A stretch of DNA of 64,000 nucleotides, from NCBI GenBank assembly GCA_023053545.1, contig JAKZAN010000005.1, positions 9,796,001 to 9,860,000 of the forward strand, read 5' to 3'. Position numbers and translations under genes: made by a program. Origin of the DNA: Lepidurus packardi (taxonomy: Eukaryota > Arthropoda > Branchiopoda > Notostraca > Triopsidae). Positions 25,708-35,004 of the stretch are shown here, piece after piece. A model generated the notes under the pieces. The model saw only the letters and a program-made list of their open reading frames with translations. It did not search any database and had not been told where the DNA came from. Each line of letters opens with the position of its first letter. The stretch's first letter is position 1.

Positions 25708-28309
25708 ATGGAAGCAGTTACACCACCTGTTAAGCGTTTATACGTCGGAGGTCTTTTTCCTAACGTGACGGAAGAAGCACTGCGAGAGCGTTTTGCAAAA
25801 TTCGGGGTAGTTTGTGGTGTGGAAATCAAGCAAAAGAAGGAAGACGATGGATCCGTTGCTAATACGTTTGCGTACATTAACGTAAAAGCGTCTGAAATCA
25901 ATCTTACAAAATGTTAGTAAACTTGTCCTGCATAAAATCTTACATAACCCGACGTTTGTCACATGGGTTTGATCATAATTTCGTTTCTGTTTTTATCCTT
26001 TGTAAGGTTTCAACGTTCTGAGTGGAACTCGATGGCAAGGGCACGAAATGCGAGTACATTACGCAAAGGAAAATTTCCTTGACAGATTAAAACAAGAGCG
26101 CGAATCAGATCAATCGATTCCCAAAGCTTCCAGAACGAGCGCAAATACTGTCGAACTCGGTTCGCCTCAATCATTCGCACCCCGCAATCAAACCGAAGGT
26201 ACCAACCAGAGTTATGAACCACTCGCTTTATTACAAGCAAACCTAAAATCCAAACCCCCAAAAAGGAAAATTAACAGCGATTCCGAAGAAGAAAACGACA
26301 AAAAACTGCCAAGATTTAAAGGAACGGCTTTCCTTAAAGACTCTTCCCAATCCAACCAGAGGTCGTTGCTTGAACGATTAGACAAATTTAGCAATGTATG
26401 GACAGACAGCACAGAAAAACGTATTCCTCCTCCACCTCAGGCCGTTGTCGATGTCGAAAAGAAAAAGGTTACACCAGAAGCTGCCGCTAAAGCTGCGCTG
26501 CCTATTGAAGAGGAGAACAAAGAGAAGAAACTTGCAAAACGTAAAGAGCAACTTGAAAGTACTCCAAGCAAAGATGACGAGCAGGTTAATACCGTTGAAA
26601 AGAAAGTCAAAACACCTAAAAGTCCAGTTAAAGAGGTCCTTCCAGTGAAACAAACGCGAAAATTGGAGCAAGAAGAAAAGACTGTTTTAGAAAAAGCCAA
26701 GTTGGACAATGACAAACGTGTCAAGTCACTTGTAGAACGGAAATTGGCTACTCAGAGCCAGCACAATTTAATTCGCCAGGCATTATCATCCGTGGTAATT
26801 AATTTTCGCCCTACCTCTGTTTTAAGGAAATAATTTTAATTTGGGTATCATTACAGGACGCTTCAAAGAAAAAGAACATTATTCGGTTCGATCTTGATAT
26901 GGATGAGGAAGAAACGGTCCAACAAGAAACCCAGACTCATAAAAAGCCTTCAAAACCCAAGCTTTTTAATGAAGACGAAGACGATTTTGAAGTGGAAACA
27001 GAACTACGGATGAAACCTCAGTTTGGAGGCGAAAAGGGACAGAAAGTAATTAACTCAAATTTACTGTGCGCATTAAGTTAACTTAATTTAACTGTTTTGG
27101 GGTTTAGCTCTTGGCTTTGCAAGCGAAATATGGTAACGACGCTCGCTTTGCGCTAAGCGAGAAATTTGCGGAAACTGTGGAAAGTAAGTCGCAAGAAGCT
27201 GAACCTGAAACTGAAGAAAATGACGAAAAGAAGCGTCAGTTAGCGATTCTGGAAAGTGTTGTGGGGAAAGAAGTGGTGAAGCCAACTGCGCCTGTTAAAC
27301 CTGTCGCAGTCAAGTAAATTGAATGAATTTACTTTCAAATTAGGCGACAATAAAAGGTAATTTTACCTAGGAATAAAACGTTTCTGCGTTACGATCCTTC
27401 AGAAGAAGACCACAAAACGTTGGAGAAAAACACAGATTCGGGAGTTGTGAACAACGATGCTGCTTTAGAAGGAAACGAGGCAGAATCAGGCGGAAAGCCT
27501 GCCGTGTCTCAAGAATCCTATTTTACTGTAAACGACAATCTAACGAGCTTGTTTAAGTACCCAGGGACACCTTCGGTTGGATTTTCGTTTCGGAAAACAT
27601 TCGGCAATGAAGACCAAGGTAGCTTAGTGACAATCATAGGACCGTATTCAGTTCCTAAACCTTTTTTAATAATTCGTTAAGAAGAAGAACAAGTGAAATT
27701 CACTCCCCGTATGCTTAAAAAGGGTTTAATTGACATCGAAAAGGATCCAGAGGAACCCAAAGGGGATAAAGCGACGTCTCCAACCCCTCCAGAAGTATCT
27801 GGAACGTACTTAAAGAGTACTGGCATGTGGAAAGAGCCGTTTTTCTTCACCAAGAGTGACAGTCGATTTATGGGTAATTTTTCGGATCATTTCGATGAGG
27901 AAAAGTTGTTTTTATTAAATTAAAAAGTATTTAAAATAGTATTTAAACAGTATTTAAGATTTAAAATCAAAAAGTATTTTTACTAAACTATTTGGGGTAT
28001 TTAGATGCGGTAGATTTTGTCAGCGGTGTACAGGATGTATCTCAAGCCAAAGAACAGTGGAGACGACAACGAGAAGATTTGGTGCACTTTTACAAAAATA
28101 AAGTGAGGCGAGTCAACGCCCAGAAGTCTTTCCAACGAGGAGGCGGGCGTGGCCAGCATCAATCTTGGAATGAACCAGAGATTCAGGGCGTGGCTTCCCA
28201 GCAGCGGCAGACAGGACACAGGGGAGGAAGAGGCCGGGGTCGTGGGAGTGGGCGTGCCTTTGGTGCCCAGAATCGTCAAAGAGGCAAAAAAAGGCCAATG
28301 TTTGGTTAA
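25708..28309 (+). CDS. NOL8: NOL8-like nucleolar RRM protein
   Basis: Nucleolar RNA-binding protein expected to act in ribosome biogenesis. Seven exons: 25708-25912, 26007-26794, 26857-27045, 27108-27313, 27371-27618, 27682-27873, 28005-28309, giving 710 aa. One N-terminal RRM: RNP2 is RLYVGGLFP (about 10-18) and RNP1 is NTFAYINV (about 52-59). GTRWQGHEMRVHYAKENFLDRL, just after it, matches the vertebrate NOL8 W-x-G...AKE-FL-RL pattern. A long charged Lys/Glu region follows. The C-terminal half keeps NOL8 blocks: LLALQAKYGNDARF, FLRYDPS, then FFFTKSDSRF. Exon 6 contains the PEVSGTYLKSTGMWKEPFF stretch. The tail is Arg/Gly rich (QRGGGRGQ, HRGGRGRGRGSGRAFG), which human NOL8 lacks. The first donor is a weak GTTAGT, chosen because it restores K-C-F-N in phase. 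Confidence 0.88.
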
Positions 28310-28733
28310 TTTGGTTAATTTTCTTGAAAAAACGGAAAAATACAGTTTTTCTAATGTCAAACTCAGTCTGTAGCTTTAGGGACATATCTTTCTCGATTAT
28401 TTGTTACAACGGGAAATGTAAATACGATTTCCTAGTTTTAAAGGGAACTTTGAAGTGACACATGGAAACCGGAAGATTTGTATAACTCTTCTTTGTGTAA
28501 GGGCTAATCTGGGCTGAAAATTGAGAAGCTTAAAGCAAAAGTGAGAAGCTTGTTGGGAGCATTAACCGGGACTTGACTACGTACACAACTATCGGGAGGT
28601 CACAGGTCGAATTATCCAAATAAACACTCGACTGGGAGTGTTAACAGCCATATGGTAACCATACCCTGCCCACTTTTCTACGGACAACAAGAGATGAACA
28701 TGTGAAGTTTTAGACAGTAAAGGACCACTAACC
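28310..28733. other. NOL8-cupin intergenic spacer
   Basis: This 424-bp spacer holds the NOL8 3' end and the likely promoter of the cupin gene. I see no further coding sequence and no strong repeat. Confidence 0.5.
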
Positions 28734-30034
28734 ATGGCAGTCGCCACAGCCTGGAAATTCATTTTCCTAACGGCCTTTTCAGTTTTCTTCCTGCACCATG
28801 TTATGGCGCAAGGTACATTTCGATATTAAATTCCTATTAGATTTGCAGAATAATGGTGATTTTTGGGGTATAAAGGAAGAGGCGGAGCAAGTGGTGGAGC
28901 CAATCAGAAGCTGAAGGAAGATGTCGAGTTTTTAAAGGCGAATTTAAGTGCGTTGTGGGATATCGTGTCTGCTTTACAAACCAGGGCTGCTGAAGAACGC
29001 TCAGATGAATCGGACGAACTGGCGCTAAGTTTAGGACTCAAGAAAGTCGAGACGTGGGCTCCATTCGCAAAAAACGCTCTTGATTCTCAGGTATAAATAG
29101 GTCACTAAGAGAGCGAACACTTATTTTACGGCCATTTTTGTCGTTTTTCTAATTTTCTAAATTTAATCTTTGAAATTCAAAATTTAATCACTAGTTGAGT
29201 TAAAGTTTCGGTGAACGGAGGTCTTAGCCTTTGAAAGTAGAAAGAGTCTTCAGCGCCTTGGGCGGAGCCTCTGAATTACGGTTACGAGTTGCCGACTGTT
29301 ATTTATTGGAGCTGCATACCACAGTTTAAAAGATAGTAATTTGTAAAGGAAATAATGTGTATACTTATTATCCTTTTGTAATATATTTAAAATCGTAATA
29401 TTGTTATGCATTCTTCGGAAGTGTATATTTTGGGTTATTTAGATCAGAGTGAGACCTGAGCATGACAACAAATACTACCCAGCCATGTCCTCGACTTTGT
29501 CGCTCTACAAACGCAAGGATTACACGCCATGGAAGAAGTTAAAGAACACGGACGAAGTTTACTACTGGCACAGAGGAACAACGCTGCTAGTAATGCTTAG
29601 AGTTCATTTAATTGTAAAAACAAATATGAGAATTCAAAATATTACCCCATTACTAGTTACACCTCCTGAAAGCGGATGGCAGCTACCAGCAGCAGAAATT
29701 AGGAGATCCGATCCAAGACCCAGATGCGTCCCCGTACATCAATATTGGCGCCGGTACTTGGGTAGCAGCGGAGTTGGAAGACAAGTTCAGTTACTGTCTC
29801 TTGAGTCAGCTTAAGGCTCCAGGTACAGCATAATAAGAAAGTAAAATTTGTAAAGGTTTGCATTCCAAAACGTTTCTGGGGAGAGCAGGTTGGGAAGCCA
29901 GCAAATTAGAAATGGGGGACCCAGACACGCTAATCTCACGTTTTCCCCAATTCGATGGTCTGATTCACCGCTTATCGCCTCCGCGCTCGTTACCCACCAG
30001 TGATTCGAATAGCGATTCCACCGACGACCAATAA
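28734..30034 (+). CDS. Secreted DUF985 (Cupin_5) domain protein
   Basis: Predicted secreted or lumenal beta-barrel protein; the reaction is unknown. Five exons: 28734-28812, 28876-29090, 29443-29589, 29657-29822, 29889-30034, giving 250 aa. Residues 1-25 are a clear signal peptide (hydrophobic FIFLTAFSVFFLHHV, then AQ). A Gly-rich linker and a probable coiled coil (LKEDVEFLKANLSALWDIV) follow. The cupin part has TDEVYYWHRGTTLLLHLL, where DEV-x-x-W/H is the family signature. It continues with DGSYQQQKLGD, then INIGAGTWVAAEL, matching V-P-A-G-x-W-x-A. The end runs SQLKAPGWEASKLEMGD, matching the V-x-P-G-F/W-x-x-x-D/K-F/L-E motif, then ISRFPQFDGLIHRLS. The tail is Ser/Asp rich. The exon 3-4 join (CTA then TTACAC) was set by this homology. 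The family is well known from bacteria, plants and algae; animal copies are less common. Confidence 0.85.
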
Positions 30035-30300
30035 CAATATCTTTACGGTCACATTCGCAACTTTTCGAACATTTGGATGTTCAGTTAGATCCATAGCGTT
30101 TTCTTAAACAAAACAAAACAAAAAAATGTAAAAATGTGTTGTTGTTTTTAATGTGATTCGAATAGCGATTCCACCGACGACCAATAACAATATCTTTACG
30201 GTCACATTCGCAACTTTTCGAACATTTGGATGTTCAGTTAGATCCATAGCGTTTTCTTAAACAAAACAAAAAAATGTAAAAATGTGTTGTTGTTTTTAAT
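30001..30300. repeat. 153-bp tandem duplication at the 3' end of the cupin gene
   Basis: 30001-30153 is repeated at 30154-30300, almost identical apart from a missing AAAAC in the second copy. Copy 1 includes the last 11 codons and stop of the cupin CDS; copy 2 therefore lies in the 3' untranslated region. High identity indicates a recent event. Confidence 0.95.
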
Positions 30301-30612
30301 CTTAACGACAGTAAGAAATTCAGTCAATACAATTTGAGTAAAAGTAAATCGTGTCCCGGAACTCTCGTCATCCATGGAATGTATGACAAGGACAATACGT
30401 TCCCCGCCCCCTCAGCCTCCAACTCACAACTCTCGCCCACCCAAGCAAAACATAGTAGTTTCATTTTACACTCAGTTTCTCCCCAACACTTCGTGCGGTG
30501 GCATATGTTGTGTAGGAATTTCAATAGTGGTGTTGATTTACCCAAAACAGACAAGGAATCACTGTTTTAATTAGATTTTTCAAGACTTTCGCTTTGTGTA
30601 AACTTCATCACC

Positions 30613-32648
30613 ATGGCCGTAAGCGGACGTGGCAACGAATTTACTCTTGAAGAACGCAACGGTAGAGCAATAACGGATTATCCGGAAACGGTAATAGTTA
30701 CATAGCGGATCGGTGTAGGGAAATGTGGGTTTTCAGTCAGGTATAATGCAGCAACACCTGGCGCAGATGTCAAAGGCGGGTCTGACAGTAATTTTTGTTT
30801 CTTTTTGTCGTTTTTTTCGCGCAACTCACGGTCCGCATAGTGGCGATCGGTTGTTGTTCGTTCAGTACAAGGAAGGTTAGGGAGACACATATAGCTACTT
30901 TCGAACGTGACAAACATCGTCGCGATGTCTTCGGTTTATCCTTATCCCGAAGTGGTAAATTTTGTTAATTTATAATCGACTTGAGCACATGTTTCTGCTT
31001 TTCAATTTTATTTTGATTTGTTTGCTGGTTTGCTTTGAATTAATAATAAATGGTGTGGAGTGAATTAACGTGGTGTTTGTTAGATTGTTTATTATTCTTT
31101 GCAGAACAAACCAGGACTGGATGCTAACAAATATGCTACCAAGAAAACCATAGCCCAGGGCATGCTCGATATAGCATTGTTGACTGCCAATGCCTCCCAA
31201 CTTAAATATGTGTTGCAATTAGGACAGCGACATGAATTTTACACCATCATGATTGGACTTATCGCCACTTCGATCATTTTACAGGTAAATTAACATGTAT
31301 TTTCCTCTGTTTATTTTCTTGCACAAGTTAGGAATTCTGCATGCTTTAATTAGAATTGCCATAGTTAAAATATTTACAAATGAATCTGGCAGTTATTTGC
31401 TAATTATTAACACTAGTTCAATCAACTCTATGGAATTTCATTTCGTTCAAAGGAATTGGGCAGTACCTTTACCAACTACGTATTCGAAGTTATAAAAGGG
31501 TGAAAGTTAATTTAATAGGGTTTAATTAATTGTGGAAAAATAGTTAATAGGGTTTAATTAATTGTGGAAAAATAGGATAACTATGGCAACTCTTAATTCT
31601 CGTACTCGAGGTGTCAAGAGAAGACTATTCGGTCGATACGAGGTCAGGGTCGTTGTAGACCTTAATTTTTGGTTGCTATAGAAACCTATAACCTAACAAA
31701 TCATTAAGGACACGTTCTTTTCTTCAAGATTTTTTTATTACCTAAATTAGTTAGTGTGACTAAATGACTTAGTTAGTGCGAAAAGATTGTTAAGATTGGC
31801 TTTTTGTTGATGGTCAGATTGTGGTGGGAATTTTGGCGTTAACTCTGAACCTCATGCGAGATTGTCGGCTTCACTTACAAGAGTACGAGACGTCTTCAAC
31901 GGTCATCAATTATTTCAATTTGGGATGCGTCTTTATTATCGCCATCCTCAATATCCTTATTAGCGCCTTTGATCCCATTCTGGGCACTGTGCTCTAATTG
32001 TGTACAGAAAATGAGTTAGTCGATTTATTTATCGATTTATTTTTCTTCAGTTGAATGGAGAAGGATTTGTAGCGTTGCACTTTGTGATAGTTTGCTATAA
32101 AGATTTTGCGAAAGTGAGATTTGTGAAATTCGCGTTTCATTAGGGCTTACACAGCATTTTCTTACTCATCTTGGTTCCGTGGCGCGTTCGACCTCGAGGA
32201 CTTCATCCGGGGGCTGAAATGCTGAATCACATTGCCATGGGAATTTCCATGTTTGTCCTTTTTGTCGATACTTTAAAAATGCCCTTTATTATGGATGCGA
32301 GTTTCCTAAAAAACAATATATCCCGATTGGCTGTCTAAAAGCTCTTCTGCGAAACGAGATGATTAGAAAAATGCTGTGATTTATTTGTGTTATTCTTTCG
32401 AAACAGTAAATATACAACTCCACGCACTTAATCATCTCGTGTCGCAGGTGTTGGTGGGAATCATGTTCTTGGTCATTGGCGGAATGAATATCAACCACGA
32501 AAAACAGCAAGTTGCAGCGGATATTCTCAACGATCTCATTCTCGTCTTCATCTTTGTCATTTCTGTCATCAATATCATAATTTCTTCCTTCGGTATCCAA
32601 CACACTGATACCATGTTTCTGTACAACTCCACCTTAAAAAATCCCTAG
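30613..32648 (+). CDS. Ninjurin with alternative first and last exons
   Basis: Small two-helix plasma-membrane protein of the ninjurin family (cell adhesion, and in vertebrates plasma-membrane rupture by NINJ1). The common exon 31105-31284 encodes NKPGLDANKYATKKTIAQGM, LDIALLTANASQLKYVL and the first membrane helix (MIGLIATSIILQ). It can be entered from exon 1a (30613-30690, MAVSGRGNEFTLEERNGRAI...YPET) or 1b (30925-30954, MSSVYPYPEV), both phase 0. Three possible terminal exons follow, each phase 0 with its own stop: 31818-31997 (IVVGILALTLNLM...AFDPILGTVL), 32144-32338 (GLHSIFLLILVPW...AEMLNHIAMGISMFVLFVD) and 32448-32648 (VLVGIMFLVIGGM...ADILNDLILVFIFVISVIN). Each would supply the second helix. 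Predicted isoforms are 129-152 aa. The 3' end lies 204 bp from the SUMF1 stop, tail-to-tail. Expression of each isoform is inferred, not shown. Confidence 0.88.
31512..31575. repeat. 32-bp tandem duplication in ninjurin intron
   Basis: TTAATAGGGTTTAATTAATT plus 12 following bases occurs twice in tandem (31512-31543 and 31544-31575). It is intronic, between the common ninjurin exon and the first terminal exon. Confidence 0.9.
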
Positions 32649-32852
32649 TTGAATTTACGGACCAGTTGAATTCATGGACCAGTTCAAAAATCATTTGGAA
32701 ATTGTATTTATATTTAAAAAACAACAACTGTGCCTTATGGAGTTAGCACTTGGCACCTATAAAAACTTCCATACATTGTAACTATAACCACAGTTAACTA
32801 AAATCCCTGCAAGTTTTTGGAACAAAAAATATAGCAATACATTTGGCGGAAT

Positions 32853-34189
32853 TTACATTCCGTTTCTGGCACAACGGAAGCCCAAATTTCCTGCAGAGCT
32901 GTCGGGCGTGTTTTGACTCCGCGCAGCACAACGATAACGGTAACACGTGTTCTTATGGCACATATACGAACCCCCTTTCTTCACCTTATCAGTGCCATGA
33001 GCTGGACCCGTCTGGAAAGCCACAGAAAATTACGGTAACTTTGCCCTTCAATTGCTAAATTTTATTGATTTGTACAGGACTGCGTTGCGGTTTGGAAGTA
33101 TGCTCTATCTCCCACCAATCGTTGGTCCATTCCCACACGTTTCCCACCATGTTATGCAAGCCATATGCATTGGCGGGATAAGAATTTACAGGTGCGGTAC
33201 CCATAAACCCATCCTCTTTGGAATTCTCTACAGGGAAGGCGCCTTGCCAAATATTCGCCCTACAAATATTCCCAAATTTCAATTCCCATTGAAATTTATT
33301 TGGCTATTTTGAATAGTATATGTTTGTTACGTTTTTTAATTGATCTTACCAATGCTTGTCTTTTGGATTTAGCTTATTGCCCCATGGAAATAGTCGGTCT
33401 TTAAGACCTGCTCTACAAGCTACTTCCCATTCGGCTTCAGTAGGGAGTCGCTTCCCAAGAAAGCGACAAAAAGCTACAGCGTCATTCCAAGAGACGTGAA
33501 CCACAGGGTGATTTATCCTCCCTGTTATAAAAATAGGCGTTATGAACTTCAGAAACGTAACGTTTTGCAAGTTTACACCTTCGATGGATGAACCCAAGCC
33601 TTCAGGTTTCTTCCAGGTGGCGTTTTTAACTGGTAACCACCAAGGTGCAGCTACTACAGCTTGCTCGATAGTTTTCTTTACCTCGTCGCTCAACAGAGGC
33701 TCAAACACGAAAGAATCGCCGAATTTCTCCGCTTCAGTGACGTGGTTCGTTGCTTTTACGAAGTTTTCAAAGTCGGCGTTGCTGACTTCGTATTTGTCGA
33801 TATAAAAACTGTCTAGTTCAACCTTACGCATTGGATCTTCTCCGTCTGCGACGAAGATCGGGGAATCGGTGCCAATTTCAAACAATCCACCCGGAATTAA
33901 TGCCATATTTAGAGTATTTCCATTGTTGCAGTTGCTTTCCTTGGAAATAAAATCTGCTGCGGGTGAGGGGTTGGACAAGTGGCTGGCTTTTCTGTTGGTA
34001 GCTGCGCAACCTTGGTTATTAAGATCTTCAGAATTTGGAGAGTTGTTGCATGCCGTAACCGTTGTTAATATGTACGAGAAGAATAGAACGAAAAGTACAA
34101 TGCCTGATTGGGCTCTCTGGAAATAAATTAGGCTATGGTTATTATGAACCTGTGTTCGCTAAGAGACAAAAAATAAGTAATTTTACCAT
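32853..34189 (-). CDS. SUMF1: Formylglycine-generating enzyme (sulfatase-modifying factor 1)
   Basis: ER enzyme that oxidises the active-site cysteine of sulfatases to formylglycine. Minus-strand exons: 34189-34187 (only the ATG), 34116-33579, 33521-33350, 33259-33076, 33011-32853, giving 351 aa (human 374). The start reads M then [20 protein letters not shown], a good signal peptide; the ATG is directly followed by the donor GTAAAA. The FGE-sulfatase domain shows [120 protein letters not shown] and [20 protein letters not shown]. Cys317 and Cys322 match the human catalytic pair Cys336/Cys341. The last exon lacks an ATG and is short, but it is unmistakable by homology. Tail-to-tail with ninjurin, head-to-head with the kleisin-like gene. 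Confidence 0.95.
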
Positions 34190-35004
34190 GTTTACTTTCT
34201 TGCACAATAACGGAATTTTTGCAGAAGTCACGTTCCATTGTTTTGGAATTTTCTTGCTGTGTGTATTTCGCGGAAATGTTTAAGCAGGGGCGGGTATTTA
34301 AATCATTGCCAATACTAAAGAAAGATGGCGTTCATGTAGTTATAGTTTGGCTAAAGTGGCTCTGTATCTCTGATTAATCCTCTTGCTCTCATTCGTCTAC
34401 GTAGCGCTGAATGGTGCGGTTGTGATTCTTATTCAGCAATTAATATTCGAATATCCGAATCAAAGAAAAGCTCCACCGTGTTTGGCCAGAACATTCAGTA
34501 GAAGGTGTTCTGCATAGGTATCAATGTTTATTCGTATAACTACTTACCCAAAGTCCGATGGTTACATAAATCTAGGAAGTAACATTACGTTAGGTCATGC
34601 TGAGCAAAAGCCATGAGGGTTTGTTGACAAGGCATGTTGTGATTGAAACAATAATTGTATTAACGTGTAATCTTAAAGGTTGGATTACAGGATGACTCTA
34701 GTTAGTAATTTCGTCTCTTTGTTTAAACTGTTATGAATCATGTTCTAGTTCCAATCACATTTTCATATAAATTAAATTCACTTAAGTTAGGCAGGAGCAA
34801 GAGGTCATAAGGCGGTAAAAACTTTTCTTAGAATTTATATGATAATTACTGTCACGAGATGGCGTTTAGCAAGATTCCCATGTCGTTTCCCATGATATGA
34901 GATTAGGAATGAGCCGCAAGGGAGATATTAACTAATTTGTAATTAGCTTAACGGAGCACTTGCCCTTCTTCTTACATTTCATATTTCTTTCAGAGTTATC
35001 GAAA
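34190..35004. promoter_or_regulatory. Divergent promoter interval, SUMF1 / kleisin-like gene
   Basis: SUMF1 (-) and the kleisin-like gene (+) start 815 bp apart, back to back. The interval must hold both promoters and any 5' untranslated exons. A splice acceptor TTTCTTTCAG ends at 34993, eleven bases before the kleisin ATG, so at least one upstream exon (coding or not) is likely here. I see no certain TATA box or other defined site. Confidence 0.5.

Noticed and set aside
33542..33805. Plus-strand frames across the SUMF1 and tachykinin genes (also 40322-40727)
   Set aside because: Antisense shadows of clearly coding minus-strand exons.
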